Below are positions 6,668 through 12,952 of a stretch of DNA of 16,644 nucleotides, one piece after another (position 1 is the stretch's first letter; every line of letters starts with the position of its first letter). The notes beneath the pieces are model-generated. The model saw only the letters and a program-made list of their open reading frames with translations. It did no database searches and was not told the DNA's origin. The stretch covers positions 1-16,644 of the forward strand of contig DXHG01000008.1 of assembly GCA_019113455.1 (NCBI GenBank). The letters are read 5' to 3'. The position numbers and the translations under genes were made by a program. Source of the DNA: Candidatus Treponema faecavium (GTDB lineage Bacteria; Spirochaetota; Spirochaetia; Treponematales; Treponemataceae).

Positions 6668-9463
6668 CTACATACTCTCAAGATACGAAGAAAGCTTTTC
6701 TATCCGGCGCTCCGCCCTGCTGCGCTTTTCGCGCTCCGCGGCAACGATGTCAGGCGGCGCGTTTTGCGCGAACTTGCCGGAGAGCTTTGCTTCCGTCTTT
6801 GCAAGAAATTTCCGCTCATTTTCCAGCTCTTTGCGGAAACGCTCGGCTATCTGCTGCGCGTTTATGCTGCCTTCGATCATCACAAACACTTCAAAACCGG
6901 AACCCACCGCACCGACCGCCTGCGCAGGCTTCGCGCTGACAAACGACACCTGAGAAGCGCCTGCAAGCAGCTGTATAATGTCTGTTTTTTCGCGGCAGAC
7001 TTCCGCATCGCTTCCGGGCGCAACAAGCACGGCAAGATGCAGCTTGACGTCAGGCGCGATACCGCATTCCGCACGCAGCGTGCGCACCGCGCGTATGAGC
7101 TCCTGCAGTACGCCGAAACGCGCGGAAACCGCTGCATCAGCGCGGGCCTCGCAGGGCTCAGGATACGGCGCGTAAATGAGCTTGTCCGTATATTCGGTAC
7201 TCGGCAATACCCGCAGCGGATACGGGCTGCAGCAGCCCTGCGAGGCCGCGGCCTCTGCCCTGCGCTCGGCAATCACGGCGAGCGGCAGCTTGCCGTATAT
7301 TTCTTCAGTTACAAACGGCAGATACGGATGCAGAAGCCGGAGGCTTTCTTCAAGCACATTGAGCAGCACAGAAACAGCGCGGTTCTTTTCCGCATCGTCC
7401 CCATTGCGGAACGAAAGCTTTGTTGCTTCCACATACCAGTCGCAGAAATCGTTCCAGAAAAACTCATACAGCGCCTGCGCGCCGTCGTTGTACCGGTAGC
7501 TTTCAAGCGCGCTGCGCGCTGCGCGCGCCGCCTCGTTAAGCTCCGCGTAAATCCAGCGGTCAAGCTCCGTCAAATCGGCGTCCGTTACCGCGGCGAGCTC
7601 CCTGCCTTCAAGGTTCCCCAGAATATAGCGTGATGCATTCCATATTTTATTGGCAAAACGGCTGCCGAGCTTAAACGATTCTTTGTCAACAAGAATGTCC
7701 TGTCCCTGCGCGCACAGGAATCCGAGCGTAAACTTAATCGCGTCGGAACCGTATTCTTCTATCAGTTCAAGCGGGTCAAGCCCGTTGCCGAGGCTCTTGC
7801 TCATCTTGCGGCCCTGCTTGTCGCGCACAAGACCGTGTATATAAATATCGCGGAACGGAACAGTACCGGTAAACTCAAGCCCCGCCATGACCATACGGCT
7901 CACCCAGAAAAAGATAATGTCATATGCCGTAACCAGCGCCGTCGTCGGATAAAACCGCGCCAGATCGGCAGTCTGCTCAGGCCAGCCCAATGTGGAAAAC
8001 GGCCACAGCCAACTTGAAAACCACGTATCAAGCACATCGGGATCCTGGTTCAGCTGTTCCGCGCCGCAGCGACAGCGCGGACATTCCGCCGGATCCGTGC
8101 GCGAAACGATCATTTCGCCGCAGTTTTTGCAGTACCATACCGGAATCCGGTGTCCCCACCACAGCTGGCGGCTGATGCACCAGTCGCGGATATTCTCCAT
8201 CCAGTGCGCGTACGTGTTTTCCCACTTGCGCGGGTAAAACACGATATCGCCATTGCGCCACGCTTTGAGCGCCTTATCGGCAAGCGGGCGCATTTTCACA
8301 AACCACTGCTCGCTCACATACGGCTCGACAACCGTGCCGCAGCGGTAGCAATGCCCGACCGAATGCGTTATCTCTTCTTTTCCTTTAAACAGGCCCTGTT
8401 CTTCAAGCGCAGCGATAACCGCCTTGCGCGCCTCGGCGCAGCTCATGCCGCGGTACAGTTCCGGCACTGCCTCGTTCAGCGTGCCGTCGGGGTTAAGGAT
8501 ATTGATAATCTCAAGGTCATGCCGCCGCGCTATTTCCCAGTCGTTGGGGTCATGGGCGGGCGTAATCTTTACCGCGCCGGTGCCGAACGAGCGGTCTACA
8601 TACGAATCGGCGACAACCGGAATCGTGCGGCCGGTAAGCGGGAGCTTTACCCGCCTGCCGATCAGCGCCTGATAACGCGGATCATCGGGATGCACGGCAA
8701 CGGCGGTATCGCCAAGAAGCGTCTCGGGGCGCGTCGTAGCGATTTCGATGCGCGTGCCCCCGGGGAATACTGAACCGTCTTCAAGCGCAGTCGGAGGAAT
8801 CGAGCCGCCGTCGGCTATTTCATAATAAATATGGTACATGCCGCCCGGCGTATCCGTGTGGTCAACCTCATCGTCAGCGAGCGCCGTGCCGCACGACGGG
8901 CACCAGTTTACCAGATAATTACCCCGATAAATGAGCCCCCGTTCGTACAGCGTTACAAAGACTTCGCGCACCGCGCGCGAAAGCCCCTCGTCCATCGTAA
9001 AGCGCTCGCGGTCCCAGTCAACGCTGTTGCCCAGCTTGCGCTGCTGCTCTGCGATAATATCGTGGTGTTCTTTTTTTACCTGCCACGTACGCTCAAGAAA
9101 TTTTTCGCGCCCCACATCGCGGCGCGACAGTCCTTCTTTTTTGAGACGGCGCTCAACCACATTCTGCGTCGCAATGCCGGCGTGATCGGTGCCGGGCACC
9201 CACAGCGTATCGTCGCCTTTCATGCGGTGATAGCGCACCGCAATATCCTGCAGCATATTATTAAGGCCGTGCCCCATGTGGAGCACACCCGTTACATTAG
9301 GAGGAGGAATAACAACCGTAAACGGCGTACCGGCATCGCCGCGGTGCAGCGGGCACGCCGCATCGCTTCTCGGCTTAAAGTATCCATGAGACGCCCAGTC
9401 AGCGTAAATGCGTTCTTCAAAATCTTTGGGGTTATACGCTTTATCAAGCTCGATACCTTTCAT
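6668..9463 (-). CDS. valS: Valyl-tRNA synthetase
   Basis: A 931-residue class I aminoacyl-tRNA synthetase that charges tRNA-Val and edits mischarged threonine. The N-terminal DKAYNPKDFEERIY and the PPPNVTGVLHMGHG segment carry the HIGH-type motif HMGH at 62-65, and the KMSKS loop is at 553-557 (GRKMSKSLGNG). WVPGTDHAGIATQ and the editing-domain ATTRPETLLGDTAVAVHP are typical of ValRS. Several Cys pairs (WCPSCG, CYRCG, CKNCG, ECPRCRCG) suggest zinc-binding inserts. The last 65 residues form the charged coiled-coil arm (ERKFLAKTEAKLSG) characteristic of ValRS. AGAGGT lies 8 bases before the ATG. The length is normal for the family and the frame is intact. Confidence 0.97.
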   Translation of the reverse strand: MKGIELDKAYNPKDFEERIYADWASHGYFKPRSDAACPLHRGDAGTPFTVVIPPPNVTGVLHMGHGLNNMLQDIAVRYHRMKGDDTLWVPGTDHAGIATQNVVERRLKKEGLSRRDVGREKFLERTWQVKKEHHDIIAEQQRKLGNSVDWDRERFTMDEGLSRAVREVFVTLYERGLIYRGNYLVNWCPSCGTALADDEVDHTDTPGGMYHIYYEIADGGSIPPTALEDGSVFPGGTRIEIATTRPETLLGDTAVAVHPDDPRYQALIGRRVKLPLTGRTIPVVADSYVDRSFGTGAVKITPAHDPNDWEIARRHDLEIINILNPDGTLNEAVPELYRGMSCAEARKAVIAALEEQGLFKGKEEITHSVGHCYRCGTVVEPYVSEQWFVKMRPLADKALKAWRNGDIVFYPRKWENTYAHWMENIRDWCISRQLWWGHRIPVWYCKNCGEMIVSRTDPAECPRCRCGAEQLNQDPDVLDTWFSSWLWPFSTLGWPEQTADLARFYPTTALVTAYDIIFFWVSRMVMAGLEFTGTVPFRDIYIHGLVRDKQGRKMSKSLGNGLDPLELIEEYGSDAIKFTLGFLCAQGQDILVDKESFKLGSRFANKIWNASRYILGNLEGRELAAVTDADLTELDRWIYAELNEAARAARSALESYRYNDGAQALYEFFWNDFCDWYVEATKLSFRNGDDAEKNRAVSVLLNVLEESLRLLHPYLPFVTEEIYGKLPLAVIAERRAEAAASQGCCSPYPLRVLPSTEYTDKLIYAPYPEPCEARADAAVSARFGVLQELIRAVRTLRAECGIAPDVKLHLAVLVAPGSDAEVCREKTDIIQLLAGASQVSFVSAKPAQAVGAVGSGFEVFVMIEGSINAQQIAERFRKELENERKFLAKTEAKLSGKFAQNAPPDIVAAEREKRSRAERRIEKLSSYLESM

Positions 9464-9495
9464 GTAATACGACCTCTATGCAATTTTCCACAGGT

Positions 9496-9524
9496 ATTTT
9501 ATCGGATTCTGCGGCGCTTTTCAA
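9496..9524 (-). promoter_or_regulatory. Sigma70-type promoter of valS
   Basis: Minus strand TTGAAA (9524-9519), 17-bp spacer, TAAAAT (9501-9496), each one mismatch from consensus. The start point would be near 9489, giving a leader of about 26 nt with the AGAGGT ribosome site. There is no room for a T-box leader. Confidence 0.82.
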
Positions 9525-9678
9525 CATCGGGCGACAGGCGGTATATGCACGCTGCACGCGCACTGTTTCTTTGCAGTCCGTATACTGATTCTGTGTTTAT
9601 TGCGCTGTTTCATAGCGTCTTCCGGTTTGCAGCGGGCTGACACTTGAATGAAAACGAGCGGCGCAGGGCAATAACAGA

Positions 9679-9915
9679 TTTCCCGTTTAAAAAATAAAAA
9701 TTTGCCGATGGCTAAATTTTATTTTGCCGTTTATCAGACATGAATTTTGCCGATGGCCAGCGGCGCACTTGCCGATTGCAATTTTTTAGTTTGCCGTCGG
9801 CAAATGAAACGTTTGCCATCGGCAAGTGTCTCGCTGGCCGACGGCAAATTTCTTACCGGATAAATGGCAAAATTCTTATTTGCAATCGGCAAATTTCTCG
9901 TCTTCCATCGGAGGG
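9679..9915. repeat. Eleven-unit, 22-bp-period palindromic array; long inverted repeat
   Basis: Eleven 15-bp units related to TTTGCCGATGGCAAA, with centres at 9686, 9708, 9730, 9753, 9775, 9797, 9819, 9841, 9864, 9886 and 9908 (steps 22, 22, 23, 22, 22, 22, 22, 23, 22, 22). The 7-8 bp spacers are poorly conserved and mostly T/A-rich. The middle unit (9790-9804, TTTGCCGTCGGCAAA) is a perfect palindrome. To its left the TTTGCCG half is the better conserved one; to its right the CGGCAAA half is. Mirror partners around 9797 match at 13 of 15 positions in four pairs, so 9701-9893 is also an ungapped imperfect inverted repeat. The outermost units (9679-9693, 9901-9915) are degenerate. Function is unknown: it could be a protein-binding array, a structured 3' UTR of ispH, or a MITE-like palindromic element. 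Confidence 0.85.
9689..9719 (-). terminator. Possible intrinsic terminator of ispH
   Basis: On the minus strand, AAATTTAGCC and GGCAAATTT pair with one bulged A around the triloop ATC (the second array unit). This runs into TTTTTATTTTTT (9700-9689). The stem is A/T-rich and weak, but it is the only hairpin plus T-tract seen before the valS promoter. Confidence 0.45.
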
Positions 9916-9916
9916 C

Positions 9917-10810
9917 TCAAGCCCCCTGCAGATCACCGGCAAGCAGCGCCGCTTCTACTGCGTCTATCACGCAGTCGGGCGTGGACGCGCCGGCAGTCAG
10001 GCCCACGCACGAAAGTGCATAAAATTCACGCGGTATTTCTTCCGCCTGCTCTATCAGCGCCGCGCGCGCAAAACATTCTTTTGCTGTCATGTACAGCCGC
10101 TGCGTATTAGCGGAATGTCTGCCGCCGATTACGAGTACGCCGTCAACACGGCCCCGCAGCGCAAGCAGCGCGTCCTGACGCTGCACCGTAGCCGGGCAAA
10201 TCGTGTCGAATACGTGAAGCTGCGCAATAGAACCGCGCAGCACGGACGAAATAGCGTCATATTCCGCGCGGCTTATCGTCGTCTGACTTATGAGCACCGC
10301 GCGCTCAGGACAGAAACCGCCGGCGCATAACGTTTTTGCCTCTTCAGCGCTGCCTACAATAACGCAGCGTTCGCAGTATCCGGCAATGCCGGTTACTTCG
10401 CCGTGGTTCTTTTCTCCGGCGATAATCACGGTATACCCTTTTGAGCCGAAATCAGCCGCACGTTTCTGATTTACGAGCACGCGCGGGCATGTCGCGTCAA
10501 TGATTGTACAGCCTTTTGCTGCAAGCAGCGCTTTTGTCTGCGGGGGCACCCCATGCGCCCGCAGTATCACGACCGGCCCCGCTCCTTCCGCCGCAGGCTC
10601 AAGCACGTGCGCCATATCTTCAGAAAGCACGCACACGCCTTTTTTTTCAAGGGACGCAAGCGCGCTCGTATTATGTATCAGCGGGCCAAGCGTAAAAACA
10701 CGGCGCTGCGGAAAATCAGCCGCCGCCTGTTCCGCCATTTCAACCGCACGGCGCACTCCCATGCAGTACCCCAGTATATCGGCTCTCACCGCCGATGGAA
10801 TCTGTTTCAT
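9917..10810 (-). CDS. ispH: 4-hydroxy-3-methylbut-2-enyl diphosphate reductase (IspH/LytB)
   Basis: A 297-residue iron-sulfur enzyme of the last step of the MEP pathway, reducing HMBPP to IPP and DMAPP in the cytoplasm. Three conserved cysteines for the cluster are present: Cys16 in GYCMGVRRAV, Cys108 in IDATCPRV and Cys205 in DTICPATVQRQ. The substrate-site segments VILRAHGVPP, GEKNHGEVTG and VGLTAGASTP are also present. The frame is open far upstream (to 11203), but that stretch overlaps the divergent gene. ATG 10810 gives the normal N-terminus, with the usual short lead before the GYCMGV motif. No Shine-Dalgarno is present; TATAGT lies six bases before the ATG, as in parE. The stop codon directly abuts the palindrome array. 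Confidence 0.95.
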   Translation of the reverse strand: MKQIPSAVRADILGYCMGVRRAVEMAEQAAADFPQRRVFTLGPLIHNTSALASLEKKGVCVLSEDMAHVLEPAAEGAGPVVILRAHGVPPQTKALLAAKGCTIIDATCPRVLVNQKRAADFGSKGYTVIIAGEKNHGEVTGIAGYCERCVIVGSAEEAKTLCAGGFCPERAVLISQTTISRAEYDAISSVLRGSIAQLHVFDTICPATVQRQDALLALRGRVDGVLVIGGRHSANTQRLYMTAKECFARAALIEQAEEIPREFYALSCVGLTAGASTPDCVIDAVEAALLAGDLQGA

Positions 10811-10816
10811 GCCTGT

Positions 10817-10846
10817 ACTATAATACGCCTGCCTGCCGCTCTGCAA
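10817..10846 (-). promoter_or_regulatory. Putative leaderless promoter of ispH
   Basis: Minus strand TTGCAG (10846-10841), 18-bp spacer, TATAGT (10822-10817), then six bases (ACAGGC) and the ispH ATG. The hexamer and following ACAG are identical to those before parE. No ribosome-binding site fits between the hexamer and the ATG. Confidence 0.52.
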
Positions 10847-10900
10847 TAAAACAGCACGGCAGTACGTGCCAAAATACCGATATATAGAGAAAAATATTCC

Positions 10901-10906
10901 GATAAT
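10901..10906 (+). promoter_or_regulatory. Possible -10 element of the outer-membrane-type gene
   Basis: GATAAT is followed by exactly six bases (AAACGC) and ATG 10913, the same geometry as parE and ispH. No good -35 is visible. An alternative forward -10, TATAAT, is at 10820-10825 and would give an ~80-nt leader. Confidence 0.3.
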
Positions 10907-10912
10907 AAACGC

Positions 10913-11500
10913 ATGAAAAAATACTGTCTGTGTCTGTATGCACTGTTCGCTGCGGGGATCTTTTCTGTCTACGGATTTGCCGGCAATCTGCTTGAATGCA
11001 GTTTTTCGCTCGGTTCCGGGTTTCCCCTGTATTCCGAACAGACAAAACAAACACGCAGCATACATATGGAAGGTGTTACGCAGCAGCGCGTCATCCTCTG
11101 CATGGACGCGGGGCTCAGTCTGCTGCTTGGCAGCAATATACGGTTTAAAGCGGGCGCTGTTTCCGTGCAGGATTATGTGTTTTCGGGCAGCCGCTACGCG
11201 CATTTTATCGATTACGCCATATACGGCGGATTCAGAATTTTTCCTGCAAACAGCGGCTTTAATTTCGGCGTTGACTATCTGCTCTCACAGCGCACCGATT
11301 TCTTCGGCGGCGGACAGCAGGGCGCGTACCGCACGCACACACCGTGGGGAAATGGGTTTCGCATACTGGCCGAGTATGATTTCCATAACGGCAGACAAGG
11401 GCTTGCCCCCGCACTTTGCATTAACTGGCGGTGGGTGCCGCGCGGCTCATATGGGATAGACAACTATCTGATGCTTGCGATAAAACTGTCGTATCTGTAA
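10913..11500 (+). CDS. Small signal-peptide protein, probable outer-membrane beta-barrel
   Basis: A 195-residue protein not assigned to a named family. It begins MKKYCLCLYALFAAGIFSVYGFAG, a typical Sec signal peptide with likely cleavage after Ala23 (G-F-A). No lipobox is seen. The mature part is rich in alternating hydrophobic/polar stretches, Gly and aromatic residues, for example AIYGGFRIFP, FNFGVDYLLS, ILAEYDFHNG and the final LMLAIKLSYL. These patterns are expected of amphipathic beta-strands in outer-membrane barrels. At this size an 8-stranded barrel would fit. It is divergent from ispH and 10 bp upstream of the RACE-type gene, so those two are probably one transcript, although their roles have no obvious link. 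No Shine-Dalgarno precedes the ATG. Confidence 0.7.
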   Translation: MKKYCLCLYALFAAGIFSVYGFAGNLLECSFSLGSGFPLYSEQTKQTRSIHMEGVTQQRVILCMDAGLSLLLGSNIRFKAGAVSVQDYVFSGSRYAHFIDYAIYGGFRIFPANSGFNFGVDYLLSQRTDFFGGGQQGAYRTHTPWGNGFRILAEYDFHNGRQGLAPALCINWRWVPRGSYGIDNYLMLAIKLSYL

Positions 11501-11510
11501 AACAATACGT

Positions 11511-12887
11511 ATGAAGCATCCTCTGTGTCCCGTGTGCACGCACTGCGGCTTATGCGAAAGCGGCGCCCGCTCCATAAAAATAACAGGCAGCACCGAACCG
11601 GACGCGTTCCAGCCGGAGCCGCCCCGCAGCGGGTATGGCCTTGCAATAGACGTTGGCACAACGACCGTCCATGCTGTCTGCTGTGATCTGAAAAACGGTG
11701 CTGTTGTGTCGCAGGCCGGCGTGCTGAACGAACAGACGAGGTACGCAGCGGATGTGATTGCGCGTATGCAGTACGCATCGCAGCCTGGCGGAGCGGAGGC
11801 ATTGCAGCAGGCGGTTAAGCAGAGCATCTGTACGGCAGCTGCTGCATGCCTGGCAGCAGCTGCATGCCTCGTGCCCGAAACGCCTGAAGAAATAGTCATA
11901 ACCGGAAATACCGTCATGCTGCATCTGCTATTCGGGTACGATACCGCCCCGCTCATGCAGGCGCCGTTTTGTCCGCAGACGCTGTTCGGCGCGGAGCTTC
12001 CGTTTGCGTGTACCGCGGAACAGGAAAACGGCGCACCGCCTGCAGGCCGCGCCTATGTGCCTCCATGCGTGTCGGCATTTGTCGGCGCAGACACGGTCTG
12101 CGCGGTGCTTGCCGCGCAGCAGAGCATACCGGATACTGATTTTGTGCTGCTTGACATCGGCACAAACTGCGAAATCGCCTGTTACGACAACAGCGCGCAG
12201 CAGCTGTACTGTACCGCGGCGGCGGCGGGGCCCGCATTTGAAGGCGGCGGCATAAGCTGCGGTATGCCGGCTCTTCCCGGCGCGATTGCCGACGTGCGCT
12301 GTGCAGACGGCGCCATCACTATCAGCACCATCGGCGGCGAAAACGCGCGCGGCATCTGCGGAAGCGGCTTGCTGAGCGCCGCCGCAGAGTTCCTGAACGC
12401 AGGGCTCATCTCTCCGGAAGGCACAATCACCAAGCGCAATTCCGCATACGCTGCGTATCTGCGGCGCAGCAGCACCGGCGAGCTTGCGCTGCTGCTTGCA
12501 ATGAACGGCGCACAGCCGGTTCTTATCACACAGAGCGACATACGCAATTTGCAGTACGCGGCGGCGGCTGTTGCCGCGGGAACGCAGACGCTCCTCTGCA
12601 GCGCGCACAAATCAGACTGGTTGGGAACTGTCGCCGTATGCGGCGGTTTTGGCGCAAACATACAGGCGGCGGACGCGCAGAGAGTCGGCCTCATCCCGCC
12701 GCATACGGCGCATATCGCCCGCTCATTCGGCAACGCGGCGGCAAGAGGCGCGCTGCTCCTGCTGCTTAAGCCAAGCCTCAGACAAACTGCCGCACAGCTT
12801 GCGCAAAACGCCTGCGCACTGCAGCTTGCAGACAACGCCTTTTTTCAAGAATCTTTTATCAGGCACATGCGGTTTCCTGATCAATAA
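11511..12887 (+). CDS. RACE-type ASKHA ATPase (DUF4445), corrinoid/Fe-S reductive activator-like
   Basis: A 458-residue protein. The ASKHA ATPase fold is marked by LAIDVGTTTVHAV (44-56), VITGNTVMLHLL (129-140), LLDIGTNCEIA (213-223), AAAGPAFEGGGISCGMPALPGAI (split across 237-259), GICGSGLLSA (281-290), ITQSDIRNLQYA (339-350) and AVCGGFGANI (375-384). These match the DUF4445 domain of RACE proteins, which use ATP to drive low-potential reduction of corrinoid or other metalloenzymes. The usual N-terminal [2Fe-2S] ferredoxin domain is absent. In its place is a short CPVCTHCGLC motif (Cys6, 9, 12, 15), which could bind a cluster. No methyltransferase or corrinoid protein is in the window, so the client is unknown. 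It starts 10 bp after the outer-membrane-type gene and lacks a clear Shine-Dalgarno. Confidence 0.82.
   Translation: MKHPLCPVCTHCGLCESGARSIKITGSTEPDAFQPEPPRSGYGLAIDVGTTTVHAVCCDLKNGAVVSQAGVLNEQTRYAADVIARMQYASQPGGAEALQQAVKQSICTAAAACLAAAACLVPETPEEIVITGNTVMLHLLFGYDTAPLMQAPFCPQTLFGAELPFACTAEQENGAPPAGRAYVPPCVSAFVGADTVCAVLAAQQSIPDTDFVLLDIGTNCEIACYDNSAQQLYCTAAAAGPAFEGGGISCGMPALPGAIADVRCADGAITISTIGGENARGICGSGLLSAAAEFLNAGLISPEGTITKRNSAYAAYLRRSSTGELALLLAMNGAQPVLITQSDIRNLQYAAAAVAAGTQTLLCSAHKSDWLGTVAVCGGFGANIQAADAQRVGLIPPHTAHIARSFGNAAARGALLLLLKPSLRQTAAQLAQNACALQLADNAFFQESFIRHMRFPDQ
11835..11870 (+). repeat. 18-bp tandem duplication inside the RACE-type gene
   Basis: Two adjacent 18-bp copies (11835-11852 and 11853-11870) of GCAGCWGCTGCATGCCTS match at 16 of 18 positions. 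They encode the repeated AAACL in AAAACLAAAACLV (109-121). The duplication keeps the frame and lies in an Ala-rich helix. Confidence 0.7.
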
Positions 12888-12905
12888 ATAACACGAAATA
12901 ACAGG

Positions 12906-12951
12906 CGTCATAAAAAAAGCTGTTCACTACTGAACAGCTTTTTTTATGACG
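12906..12951. terminator. Bidirectional Rho-independent terminator
   Basis: A perfect 21-bp inverted repeat (12906-12926 with 12931-12951) around the loop CTAC. Each arm contains seven A or T next to the AGCTGTTCA core, so the inner hairpin AGCTGTTCA/TGAACAGCT is followed by TTTTTTT on both strands. It lies between the convergent ends of the RACE-type gene and rny and should serve both. Confidence 0.92.
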
Positions 12952-12952
12952 T

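Larger units (their letters stand above)
9464..9916. other. 453-bp gene-free region between valS and ispH
   Basis: No supported gene on either strand. From left to right it holds the valS leader and promoter (9464-9524), about 150 bp of unremarkable sequence (9525-9678), then the 22-bp palindrome array (9679-9915) that stops two bases before the ispH stop codon. Confidence 0.8.

Noticed and set aside
9484..9492. TTTTCCACA, one mismatch from a DnaA box
   Set aside because: Single copy in the valS leader with no companion boxes, dnaA, dnaN or AT-rich unwinding region; not enough for an origin.
9521..9613. 30-codon minus-strand frame (MKQRNKHRIS...) preceded by GGAAG
   Set aside because: Very short, very basic, overlaps the valS -35 element, and nothing independent supports it.
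8831..9640. Plus-strand open frame across the start of valS and the intergenic gap
   Set aside because: Mostly antisense to valS; basic, low-complexity translation; no supporting promoter or Shine-Dalgarno.
9679..9915. Array considered as a CRISPR
   Set aside because: Spacers are only 7-8 bp and not unique foreign-like sequence, units are degenerate, and no cas genes are present.
9740..10330. Plus-strand open frame starting in the palindrome array
   Set aside because: It runs antisense through ispH and its first part is translated repeat; no family resemblance.
10811..11203. Upstream extension of ispH
   Set aside because: Antisense to the signal-peptide gene; IspH proteins start shortly before the first cluster cysteine, as ATG 10810 gives.
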